From Elusimicrobiota bacterium (lineage in GTDB: Bacteria > Elusimicrobiota > Elusimicrobia > Elusimicrobiales > UBA9959): a stretch of 17,328 nt of DNA. This document shows positions 6,791 to 13,825 of the stretch, in pieces. The DNA is taken from positions 1 to 17,328 of the forward strand of contig DAOWGR010000134.1 of assembly GCA_030637365.1 (NCBI GenBank), read 5' to 3'. A model generated the notes under the pieces. It saw nothing but the letters and a program-made list of their open reading frames with translations. It was not told the origin of the DNA and did no database searches. The position numbers and the translations under genes were made by a program. Position 1 is the first letter of the stretch, and every line of letters begins with the position of its first letter.

Positions 6791-8038
6791 TTATTTTTTG
6801 AACCAGATTTTATACTCGCGACCCTCGGCTTCAAGCCTCCACTCGGAGCCCGGCTCCCAATAACCGGTACCTATCTTCATCGCCACTTTATCGTCTATTA
6901 CGGCGCAATAAACATCTTTAGATGTTTTCACTATGCGAACGGAACTCCCTGAATTTATCTCTAAAGATTTTCTTATTTTTATTAAAGCCGTAATTTCATT
7001 TTTTAAGCCGGCGTCAAAAAAATGAGTCCAATAGATACACGGAATCCCCGGGTGAGTAAGAATATAAGCGTAACCTTGCATTATGTTATCTATGGGGAAA
7101 GGCCACGCCTTTTGTTTATTATCGGAGGATTCTCTGTCAATGGTATCGTGATTATCAATAAAAGTCACCGCGTTTGCGGGCCACCAGCCTATAAGCCCCG
7201 ACGGAGCCGAATATTCGTCCTTTAAACGCCAATATTGCCCGTGTGTAATCGCGTGCTGCAATAATCCTTTTGTGGTGAAATCAAAAACTTTTATATTTCC
7301 GCCGGCGGAACTCATCCAATTACAAAGCTGCTGTCTGTGCTCGTCCGGATTATTTATATCCAAAGTATCCCAAATTTCAGCAACAGAAAACGACGCGTTT
7401 GAAGACCGGCTGTATGAATTGAAATATTCGGGAGCTATTCCTCTGGCATAATCATAACGCCAGCCGTCATAACCGATATTATTTCGCAAGCGATTCAGCC
7501 ACGCCGAAACGCTTTCTCTGACATAATTTTGAGTATGATCGATATCGCGGGCCGCGTGATAAGCCTTGCCCGTATCCGGATTGCCTTTGCCTTGCCCCCA
7601 TTCATCATCCGAGCAAACCGAATCCGGAGCCCACGCCGGATCGGTAAAATCGGCCCAATCCAATGTTCCGACTCTATGATTGACGACAATATCGCCGATA
7701 ACCTTAACGCCCTTGGAATGAAACTCTTTTATAGCTGAAATAAGCTGAACTTGTGTTCCGTATTTTGAATCCTGAAGATTAAGCTTTCTGGGAAGATAGC
7801 CCTGGGGGCTGAGAGAATCGGACGAAGGCGGAAACCATATAATATCAATTCCGGCCACGGATATTTGATCCGCACGATTACTCAGGACTGACCACCACGG
7901 CGCCGTCTTCCATGATGTCCAATGAAACCCCTGCATCATAACCGAGTTGTCGCCGCGAGCCGCCGCGTGAGAAAACCCGCCGAATACGGAAAAGATTAAA
8001 ACCGCGAATATAATTTTATAAAACGCCTTATTTTTCAT
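6791..8038 (-). CDS. Secreted alpha-amylase, GH13, resembling plant-type (GH13_6) enzymes
   Basis: Hydrolyses internal alpha-1,4 bonds of starch or glycogen; exported by a signal peptide (about residues 1-26, ending HAA). The 415 residues cover a GH13 barrel plus a short C-terminal beta domain. Catalytic residues are present: Asp196 in GWRYDYARG (nucleophile), Glu221 in VAEIWD (acid/base) and Asp298 in IDNHD. Plant-like signatures include MQGFHWTSWK (35-44), SPQGYLP (77-83), SKYGT (91-95), DIVVNHR (116-122), VFDFTTKG (251-258), WWPANAVTF (285-293) and QGYAYILTHPGIPC (321-334). These follow the cereal enzymes almost block by block. One difference is Tyr195 and Tyr197 beside the nucleophile where cereal enzymes have Leu and Phe. 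The ATG has only a weak GGAA upstream, and its predicted leader is about 9 nt. Confidence 0.93.
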   Translation of the reverse strand: MKNKAFYKIIFAVLIFSVFGGFSHAAARGDNSVMMQGFHWTSWKTAPWWSVLSNRADQISVAGIDIIWFPPSSDSLSPQGYLPRKLNLQDSKYGTQVQLISAIKEFHSKGVKVIGDIVVNHRVGTLDWADFTDPAWAPDSVCSDDEWGQGKGNPDTGKAYHAARDIDHTQNYVRESVSAWLNRLRNNIGYDGWRYDYARGIAPEYFNSYSRSSNASFSVAEIWDTLDINNPDEHRQQLCNWMSSAGGNIKVFDFTTKGLLQHAITHGQYWRLKDEYSAPSGLIGWWPANAVTFIDNHDTIDRESSDNKQKAWPFPIDNIMQGYAYILTHPGIPCIYWTHFFDAGLKNEITALIKIRKSLEINSGSSVRIVKTSKDVYCAVIDDKVAMKIGTGYWEPGSEWRLEAEGREYKIWFKK

Positions 8039-8053
8039 ATTTCCACATATATA

Positions 8054-8081
8054 TTTTTATGACAAATCGGTATTTTGTCAA
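8054..8081 (-). promoter_or_regulatory. Amylase promoter with an internal palindrome
   Basis: Perfect -35 TTGACA (8081 to 8076), 16-base spacer, -10 TAAAAA (8059 to 8054). Predicted start is near 8047, only about 9 nt before the ATG. TGACAAA and TTTGTCA (8060-8066 and 8074-8080) form a perfect 7-bp inverted repeat with a 7-base centre. It fills the spacer and most of the -35, the position of a repressor operator. Confidence 0.6.
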
Positions 8082-8111
8082 GAGCATTTGGGACCTTAAA
8101 AAACTCTTAAA

Positions 8112-8777
8112 TTACAAGTCACATGTCATAAGTTTTCCATTTGCCAAATGATAAATTTTATTGCCGTACGCGGCGGCTTCCTCATTATGCGTCACCATCA
8201 AAACAGAGGACCCCTCTAGACTTATATGCTTTAAATCATCGAGAATAAGCTTAGAATTATGTTTATCCAAATTGCCTGTAGGCTCATCGGCTATTATAAG
8301 CGCGGGAGAATTGCGCAAAGCTCTCAATATCGCCACTCTTTGTTTTTCTCCTCCGGATATTTCCATCGGAAATTTATGCGCTATATCTTCAAGATTAAAT
8401 TTTTCAAGCAAACTTATTGAACGCTTAATGTCGGATTTTCCCAATATTCTGGCCGGCATATCTATATTTTCCGCAACGGTAAATTCTTCAAGCAAAGAAT
8501 CAAACTGAAAAACAAAACCTATGTTCTTCACGCGCATAATTGATTTTTCATTATCGCTTAAAGATAAAAGGGAATGGCCGAACAATTTTATTGAACCGCT
8601 GTAACAATCATCCAAAATGCCTATCAAATTCAACAGCGTGGACTTTCCCGAACCGGACGGTCCGACAATTGAAATAAACTCGCCTTTGCTTATGGTGAAA
8701 TCCACATCTTCCAGAACCATTGTCTGCTGATGAACCTGAGTATAACTCTTGCTTAAATTTTTGATTTCAACTATCAC
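8112..8777 (-). CDS. lolD: Lipoprotein-releasing ABC transporter ATP-binding protein
   Basis: Cytoplasmic ATPase of the LolCDE type, which extracts outer-membrane lipoproteins from the inner membrane for hand-off to LolA. The 221 residues are full length. Seen: Walker A GPSGSGKST (39-47), Q-loop Gln91, signature ISGGEKQR (140-147), Walker B with D-loop ADEPTGNLD (163-171) and switch His197. The MacB/FtsE-type ATPases share this build, but the FtsX-type permease just upstream on the strand supports Lol. The current start is GTG at 8777, with GAGGTGG four bases upstream. Both that SD and the G of GTG belong to the inverted-repeat element B. A 10-codon frame (MSALQSLKRW) ends one base before the GTG and could couple translation. 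A TATAAT (8836 to 8831) inside the element might give lolD its own weak promoter. Confidence 0.92.
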   Translation of the reverse strand: MIVEIKNLSKSYTQVHQQTMVLEDVDFTISKGEFISIVGPSGSGKSTLLNLIGILDDCYSGSIKLFGHSLLSLSDNEKSIMRVKNIGFVFQFDSLLEEFTVAENIDMPARILGKSDIKRSISLLEKFNLEDIAHKFPMEISGGEKQRVAILRALRNSPALIIADEPTGNLDKHNSKLILDDLKHISLEGSSVLMVTHNEEAAAYGNKIYHLANGKLMTCDL

Positions 8778-8910
8778 CCTACCACCTCTTCAGCGACTGT
8801 AAGGCGCTCATTTCTTTTTAATTTTTTTTCATTATACATTCTTTTCTCTTCATTGAATCTATCACTGATTTTATTAAACACACCTTTCGGTGTGTGAAGG
8901 GGTGGTAGGG
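8777..8910. mobile_element. 134-bp inverted-repeat element B splitting lolC/E from lolD
   Basis: Arms at 8776-8792 (ACCCTACCACCTCTTCA) and 8895-8911 pair over 17 bases with a single G-T. They share the core CC[C/T]ACCACCTCTT with element A. TCA flanks both sides (8774-8776 and 8911-8913), so the element proper is 8777-8910 with a 3-bp duplication; the outermost arm pair (8776, 8911) belongs to the flanks. The interior is AT-rich and carries the hairpin at 8878-8895. Excision with one TCA gives lolC stop TAA, then AATAAA, then ATG-ATA-GTT of lolD: a normal operon junction. There is no coding capacity, so it is non-autonomous. Confidence 0.7.
8878..8895 (-). terminator. GAAA-loop hairpin after lolC/E, weak terminator
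   Basis: On the minus strand ACACACC and GGTGTGT close a GAAA tetraloop, followed by TTAATAAAA. The stem is stable but the T-tract is poor. It lies inside element B between lolC/E and lolD and may reduce read-through into lolD. Confidence 0.4.
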
Positions 8911-8920
8911 TCATTTTATT

Positions 8921-10177
8921 TTATCCGTATCTCACCGCGTCAACCGGGCTTATGGAAGCAGCGCGAAGCGCGGGATAAACCGCGCTTAACATGCATAAAG
9001 CGTAACTTACCGCTATAGTCGCCAAAACATCCAATGCTTTTATTTGGACGGGAACTTTGGTTATATAATAAATATCGGCCGGCAATTCAACAACCGGATA
9101 TTTCGCGATAAGCAATGATATTGAAAGCCCCAATATCACGCCGATTATTATCCCGCTTAAAGCGACCAGATTTCCTTCCCATAAAAATATTTTCCGCACA
9201 AAAGACGCTTTTGCCCCTATGGACCTTAAAATGCCTATATCCCTCATTTTTTCAACACTCATAAGCAAAAGATTTGACGCTATATTAAATGTCGCAACCA
9301 GAATTATTAAAGCCAAAATAAGCGTCATTATGAATTTTTCAAGCTTAAGCGCCGAAAAAAGAGTTCTGTTCATATCGGCATAAGTCTTAACAACAAACGG
9401 CAAACCAAGCTTGGACTTCAACAAAACGGAAATTTTATCCGCGTGTTTAATATCCGAAAGCATTAAACCCATGCCGTTAATCCCGCCATTAAGGCCAAAA
9501 AACTTTGAAACGGGCTCTATAGCGGTATAAGCCATCCCGCTGTCAAACTCATAATACCCTGTTCTGATTAAGCCGGTTATTTTAAATTTTTTCATTTTTG
9601 GGAAAATCCCGATGGATGTTGAAACGGCTTTGGGAGACACAAGTATAACCGAATCGCCCACCCACGCGCCTATGTTTTTAGCCAATTCTTCGCCGAGAAC
9701 TATACCCGGAACATTCTTGGCCGTTTGAGATGCGGCGCCCGGCACAGCCTTTGCATCGGTTTTTTTTCCAAACCAATCGCCATGAACAAGCGAGCTTTCA
9801 AGATTGTTTATCCGGAATTCTTTTTTAGCGTCAAAACCCTTTACGATAACTCCGGTTGAACGATTTTTAAAAGTCAAAATGGCCTGACCAAAAACAAAAG
9901 GAGAAACCTTTTCAACCTCGCTTACGGATTTCACCCTCTTGGTGAAATAATCGGTTTCTCCCGCTTGAATTTGCCCATAGATTATTATGTGAGCTTGAGC
10001 GTCTATAATTTTCTTTTTTATATCGGATTGAAAGCCGTTCATTATTGAAAGCGTGACAATCAAAGCGGCCACCCCGATGGCAACGCCGGCAATTCCGATG
10101 AATGTGGTTATCATGGAAAAAAGCCCTTTTCTTTTGGCTTTCAAATATCTTAAGGCTATAAAAAGTTCTGCGGACAT
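8921..10177 (-). CDS. lolC: Lipoprotein-releasing ABC transporter permease (LolC/LolE type)
   Basis: Inner-membrane permease of the lipoprotein-release complex with LolD. The 418 residues have four transmembrane segments in the FtsX/MacB pattern: one near 22-47 (GIAGVAIGVAALIVTLSIMNG), a large periplasmic domain (about 48-275), then three C-terminal segments. The first C-terminal segment leads into the cytoplasmic coupling helix MRDIGILRSIGA. The N-terminal ELFIALRYLKAKRKG is typical of LolC/E. Only one permease is present here, as in the many bacteria where LolC and LolE functions are joined (LolF-like). I chose the ATG at 10177 (MSAELFIALRY); a GTG two codons upstream is equally open, and neither has a good SD. 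It follows lysS by 68 bases and precedes lolD, from which it is now separated by element B. Confidence 0.92.
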   Translation of the reverse strand: MSAELFIALRYLKAKRKGLFSMITTFIGIAGVAIGVAALIVTLSIMNGFQSDIKKKIIDAQAHIIIYGQIQAGETDYFTKRVKSVSEVEKVSPFVFGQAILTFKNRSTGVIVKGFDAKKEFRINNLESSLVHGDWFGKKTDAKAVPGAASQTAKNVPGIVLGEELAKNIGAWVGDSVILVSPKAVSTSIGIFPKMKKFKITGLIRTGYYEFDSGMAYTAIEPVSKFFGLNGGINGMGLMLSDIKHADKISVLLKSKLGLPFVVKTYADMNRTLFSALKLEKFIMTLILALIILVATFNIASNLLLMSVEKMRDIGILRSIGAKASFVRKIFLWEGNLVALSGIIIGVILGLSISLLIAKYPVVELPADIYYITKVPVQIKALDVLATIAVSYALCMLSAVYPALRAASISPVDAVRYG

Positions 10178-10245
10178 AATCACATGGAAATCAAACTGCT
10201 TGGCGGCGAGACAGCCAAATTTCCCCCTCTCCTTGTGTTTGAAAA

Positions 10246-11760
10246 TTATAAAAGAGTATTGTCTATCACAGGCCCGTTGTCGGCATCTTTATTTCCCTTA
10301 AGCAAAGGAAAAAGCACAACTTCCCTTATAGACGGTTTTCCGGTAAACAACATGGCAAGGCGATCTATTCCGACTCCTATGCCGCCCGTGGGCGGCATGC
10401 CGTATTCCATCGCTTCAATAAAATCTTTATCCAAAACATCCGTTTCCTGATTCCTTTCCTCGTCTCTCTGGCGCATTTGTTCAAGAAGCCTTTCTTTTTG
10501 ATCTTCCGGATCATTTAATTCCGTATAAGCGTTCGCGAGTTCCGAACCGGCGGCATAAAACTCAAATCTTTCAACTATGGCCTCATCTCCGGGTTTGCAT
10601 TTAGCGAGCGGCGTTATGGCGGTGGGATAATCCATTACAAAAGTCGGCTGTTTGATTTCCGGAAGTATTTTAAGATCAAATATTCTTTCAAAAATCTTGG
10701 CCGAGGGAGTGGTGGGCGCGTATTCAATACGCAGAGAATCCGCGAGCTTTTGCAAATTGGCTTTATTGAATGTTTTTCCGTTTAAAATCTCATGTATATC
10801 TTGCCCGCATGTCTTCTTCCAAACTTCCGGCAAAAACATTCTTTGAAAAGGAGGCTTCAGGTTTATTTTCGCTCCGGCATAATCAATGGATTCAATTTTC
10901 ATCACATCGCAGCACTTTGAAAATATCATTTCCAATAATTCGGCCATGCCGTTATAATCGCTATAAGCCCTATACGCTTCCAATGTCGTAAATTCGGGAT
11001 TATGATTGGCGTCTATTCCTTCATTTCTAAACACGCGGCCGATTTCATATACGCCGTCAAAACCGCCTATTATCAGTTTTTTCAAATAAAGCTCGGTGGC
11101 AATGCGAAGATACAGCTCGGTTTTATAAATATTATGAAAAGTTATAAAGGGCCTGGCGGCGGCGCCGCCGGCCTGTCCGCATAAAACGGGGGTTTCCACT
11201 TCCACATAATCGGAAGAATCAAGCGCGCTTCTTATGGCCGAAATTATCGCGCTTCTCCTCGTAAATATCTTTTTTACTTCCTCATTTGATATTAAATCCA
11301 AATATCTTTCTCTATATCTGGTTTCCGCGTCGCTTAAGCCGTGCCATTTTTCGGGAAGAGGCCGTATGGATTTTGAGAGAATGGTTAACTTTGAAACTTT
11401 TAATGTTTTCTCTCCGGTGCGCGTAATAAATATTTTTCCTTCAATTCCGAGAAAATCGCCGACATGAACATTTTTTTTAAATAAATCATAATTCTCTTCG
11501 CCGACATTATCTTTCTTGATATAAATTTGAATCTTGCCAAAACCGTCTTTAATGTGAGCAAACGCGGCTTTCCCCATCAGCCTCATAAGAATCACTCTGC
11601 CGGCGATTACGGCGCAGGCGTCCTCGGCAAGTTCGCCCGCGGCCAAAACATTATGACTTATCTTAAACCGGCGAGGATAAGGCTCCACGCCTTTTTCCCT
11701 GAGCTCATGTATTTTTTTGTAATTGTTATCTACTATTTCTTTTAATGTATTTCCGCTCAC
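10246..11760 (-). CDS. lysS: Lysyl-tRNA synthetase, class II
   Basis: Charges tRNA-Lys with lysine in the cytoplasm. The 504 residues are full length for the bacterial class II enzyme. An OB-fold anticodon-binding domain covers about 50-130, followed by KWHGLSDAETRYRERYLDL (138-156). The catalytic core carries motif 2 (RVFRNEGIDANHNPEF, 242-257) and motif 3 (GGIGVGIDRLAML, about 459-471). The start is GTG at 11760, with only AAGG as a possible SD. It lies 13 bases after the stop of a CheY-like regulator, so the two are probably cotranscribed, with lolC/E and originally lolD behind. All core motifs look intact. Confidence 0.97.
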   Translation of the reverse strand: MSGNTLKEIVDNNYKKIHELREKGVEPYPRRFKISHNVLAAGELAEDACAVIAGRVILMRLMGKAAFAHIKDGFGKIQIYIKKDNVGEENYDLFKKNVHVGDFLGIEGKIFITRTGEKTLKVSKLTILSKSIRPLPEKWHGLSDAETRYRERYLDLISNEEVKKIFTRRSAIISAIRSALDSSDYVEVETPVLCGQAGGAAARPFITFHNIYKTELYLRIATELYLKKLIIGGFDGVYEIGRVFRNEGIDANHNPEFTTLEAYRAYSDYNGMAELLEMIFSKCCDVMKIESIDYAGAKINLKPPFQRMFLPEVWKKTCGQDIHEILNGKTFNKANLQKLADSLRIEYAPTTPSAKIFERIFDLKILPEIKQPTFVMDYPTAITPLAKCKPGDEAIVERFEFYAAGSELANAYTELNDPEDQKERLLEQMRQRDEERNQETDVLDKDFIEAMEYGMPPTGGIGVGIDRLAMLFTGKPSIREVVLFPLLKGNKDADNGPVIDNTLL

Positions 11761-11773
11761 TGCGCCGCCTTTT

Positions 11774-12160
11774 TTATCGTTTTTTTGAATTTATCGCGTT
11801 CTTAGCCATTTCAACCAAATCTTTCGGTTCAAACGGTTTTTCCGCGAAAGCAAAAACATTTGATGAAAGTTCAAATAAATCCCGCATTTGTCCTTTAGCC
11901 GTAAGAATTATAATGGGAATATCGCTGAACTTTTCATTTTCCTGCAATTTGGCTTGAAGCGTATACCCGTCCATTCCCGGCATCATGATATCAAGCAAAA
12001 TAACATTGGGAAGCTCTTTTGCGTTCTCAATGGCGGAAAGCTGTTCATAGGCGTCCTTTCCATCAAACGCTTCCATCACCTTAAAACCATCTCTTTCCAA
12101 AACCACTTTCAAAAGATAAACGAGATCTTTTTCATCATCAATAATCATTACTTTGAGCAC
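11774..12160 (-). CDS. Single-domain response regulator (CheY-like), copy 1
   Basis: Stand-alone receiver domain of 128 residues with no output domain; it would act by binding a partner when phosphorylated. Seen: acidic pocket Asp8-Asp9, phospho-acceptor Asp57 (LLDIMMPGMDG), Thr87 (ILTAK) and Lys108 (EKPFEP), all at canonical positions. The start is GTG with AGGGGG four bases upstream. No histidine kinase is in the window. By hand alignment about 60 percent of residues match the neighbouring regulator at 12440-12838, so the pair likely arose by tandem duplication. LysS follows after 13 bases, an unusual operon partner. Confidence 0.92.
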   Translation of the reverse strand: MLKVMIIDDEKDLVYLLKVVLERDGFKVMEAFDGKDAYEQLSAIENAKELPNVILLDIMMPGMDGYTLQAKLQENEKFSDIPIIILTAKGQMRDLFELSSNVFAFAEKPFEPKDLVEMAKNAINSKKR

Positions 12161-12191
12161 AAAACCCCCTATATTAAGCGTGTAAAATTCC

Positions 12192-12245
12192 GCATAGCCT
12201 CTAAGCGTGCTATATATAATACAAGATTAGCGCGAAGCAAAACAA
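12192..12245 (-). promoter_or_regulatory. Candidate promoter for regulator copy 1 and lysS-lol
   Basis: TATTAT (12221 to 12216), with TTGTTT 18 bases upstream, or overlapping TATATA with TTGCTT 16 bases upstream, lies about 60 bases before the GTG. The octamer TAAGCGTG occurs twice downstream of it (12175-12182, 12202-12209). The rest of the 279-base gap up to 12439 shows nothing else I can name. Confidence 0.4.
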
Positions 12246-12439
12246 GAAATAAATGGGAGGAATTCAATCGACAATCGCCTGTGAATCAAAACACCGCCAA
12301 AGAAACTCGTGATTCGCGGCATTATTCCGTTCATCAATCCAAAACCGGATTTTCTTTATCTGTTCACAAACTCCGCTTTGACAAGCGATTCATTTGGTAA
12401 AGCCATGGTCGATTTTTTATGATTATCGCTTTGAAAACA

Positions 12440-12838
12440 TTAACAAATGACCGGTTGTTTTTGCGAATCAATCGCGTCATTTATCCGTTGAACCAAATCA
12501 TCCGGCTCAAAAGGCTTATCAATAAAATCAAGGACATTTGTTGAAAGTTCAAACAAACCCATCATCCTTACTTTTGCCGTAAGAATAATAGCCGGAATCC
12601 GCTTCAGTCTGTCATGCTCCTGCAATTTAGAATATAAAGTGTAGCCGTCCATTTCAGGCATCATTATATCCACCAAAAGCAAATTCGGAAACTCCTTCTC
12701 ATTGGAAATATTGGAAAGTTTATCATAAGCCTCTTTTCCGTCAAACGCTTCCGTCACTTTGAAACCACGCTTTTCCAAAATCACCCTCACCAAATGAACA
12801 ATATCTTTGTCATCTTCAATTACCATCACTTTGCGCAT
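12440..12838 (-). CDS. Single-domain response regulator (CheY-like), copy 2
   Basis: Stand-alone receiver domain of 132 residues. Acidic pocket Glu8-Asp9-Asp10, phospho-acceptor Asp57 (LVDIMMPEMDG), Thr87 (ILTAK) and Lys108 (DKPFEP) are all intact. It aligns without gaps to copy 1 at roughly 60 percent identity. The shared FELSxNV block before the lysine strand is not general to receivers, so the two probably belong to one signalling system. The C-terminus adds QPVIC. The ATG is preceded by GGAGG four bases away. It is transcribed toward copy 1 with a 279-base gap, so it is probably a separate unit. Confidence 0.92.
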   Translation of the reverse strand: MRKVMVIEDDKDIVHLVRVILEKRGFKVTEAFDGKEAYDKLSNISNEKEFPNLLLVDIMMPEMDGYTLYSKLQEHDRLKRIPAIILTAKVRMMGLFELSTNVLDFIDKPFEPDDLVQRINDAIDSQKQPVIC

Positions 12839-12941
12839 AACCCCTCCCTAATATCCCCAAAAAAAACGAGCCTCAATACGCTTTATAATATACAAAATTC
12901 GCCGCAATGTTTTTCATGATTTTGGTCAAAAACTCGCGCTA

Positions 12942-13146
12942 GGAGCCTGTCCGATATAAGGCTTTCATGACGAAATTGTCAATTTTGAAGCTGAGCCGAA
13001 GCGGCGAGAAACGAGCATACCCGACGGAGTCTGGCCGCGAACAGCGCCATAGACTCGCGGCAGGCCGGTGTCACTGAGTTGAGCGACGCAAAGGCGCAAG
13101 CCAAAAGTGGCAATTGCCGGCGAAATTGCTTATTCGGACAGGCTCC
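12942..13146. mobile_element. 205-bp MITE with GGAGCCTGTCCGA ends and TA duplication
   Basis: Terminal arms GGAGCCTGTCCGA (12942-12954) and its exact complement (13134-13146) are flanked by TA on both sides (12940-12941, 13147-13148), making a 15-bp apparent inverted repeat. The match continues imperfectly inward (TATAAGGC against ATAAGC). The interior is much richer in G+C than the flanks and contains further pairing, for example CCGCGA/TCGCGG at 13035-13060. No transposase is encoded, so it is a non-autonomous element mobilised in trans. A TA target and such ends occur among IS630- and IS5-related elements; the family is not assigned here. Confidence 0.8.
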
Positions 13147-13278
13147 TATAATCAGGAGAACCAAAAATCCGTCTCTAAAAGATTTTTTGACGCCCTAACT
13201 CAGCAAACGAGCTTAAATTTGTTTTGTTAACGCCGCGAACACTTCACGCCATTAACGCTATAAACTCGCGCGCATGTT

Positions 13279-13306
13279 TTAACTTGAAGTCTAAAAAATG
13301 TAGAAT
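13279..13306 (+). promoter_or_regulatory. Promoter of the ndk operon
   Basis: TTAACT (4/6 to -35), 16-base spacer, TAGAAT (5/6 to -10), giving a predicted start near 13313 and a leader of about 35 nt before the ndk GTG. Confidence 0.5.
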
Positions 13307-13347
13307 AATTTTGGCATTGAGACAATTTAAGCGGGGAGGTGAAAAAG

Positions 13348-13803
13348 GTGGCGATTGAAAAAACTTTAGTGCTTATTAAACCCGACGGCATTTTAAGAAA
13401 ATTAAGCGGGATTTCCATAGACAGGCTTGATAATGCCGGTTTTGAAATGATAGGAGCGAAAGTGGTGTCCGTATCCGAAGAACTCGCCCACAAGCATTAT
13501 TGCGAGCTTAAAAACGAGCCTTTCTTTGAAACTCTGATGAAATTCATACAAGGCGAATTTCACAATACTTATAAAAAAAAGGTTTTGGCTTTGGTTTATC
13601 AGGGAGAAAACGCGATACAAGAAGTTAGAAAAACGGTAGGCGCGACAAATCCGGAAGAAGCCGAACCAAAAACCATCCGAGGCTCTTTTGGAAGAGTTTC
13701 CACAAAAGGCTATTATGAAAATGTCGTGCACGCTTCGGGAAACGCGAAAGACGCAGAAAGAGAAATAAACTTGTGGTTTAAGCCGGGAGAACTGTTGAAC
13801 TGA
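13348..13803 (+). CDS. ndk: Nucleoside diphosphate kinase
   Basis: Transfers the gamma phosphate of ATP to nucleoside diphosphates through a phosphohistidine; cytoplasmic. The 151 residues are slightly longer than the usual ~140. Seen: the N-terminal EKTLVLIKPDG, the GSFGRV block and the active-site motif NVVHAS, whose His carries the phosphate. I chose the GTG at 13348 because GGGGAGG ends eight bases before it and the protein then begins at the usual family position (MAIEKTLVLIKPD). A GTG three codons earlier overlaps the SD itself. It is the first gene of a plus-strand operon; the hydrolase-like gene starts 22 bases after its stop. Confidence 0.95.
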   Translation: MAIEKTLVLIKPDGILRKLSGISIDRLDNAGFEMIGAKVVSVSEELAHKHYCELKNEPFFETLMKFIQGEFHNTYKKKVLALVYQGENAIQEVRKTVGATNPEEAEPKTIRGSFGRVSTKGYYENVVHASGNAKDAEREINLWFKPGELLN

Positions 13804-13825
13804 TGCCCCTGTATTTGGAGACTCA

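Larger units (their letters stand above)
12839..13347. other. Divergent gene-free region between the regulator and ndk
   Basis: It separates the minus-strand regulator from the plus-strand ndk operon. It holds an AT-rich stretch with TATTAT-like -10 matches for the regulator (near 12889-12896, no convincing -35), a GC-rich 205-bp MITE (12942-13146) and the ndk promoter (13279-13306). About 130 bases between MITE and promoter show nothing recognisable. Confidence 0.6.

Noticed and set aside
11888..12400. 170-residue open frame on the plus strand across the regulator and the gap
   Set aside because: Half is antisense to a clear receiver domain, and the rest is low-complexity with no SD or motif.
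12979..13164. 61-residue open frame inside the MITE
   Set aside because: It crosses the terminal inverted repeat of the element and has no SD; most likely chance coding in GC-rich DNA.
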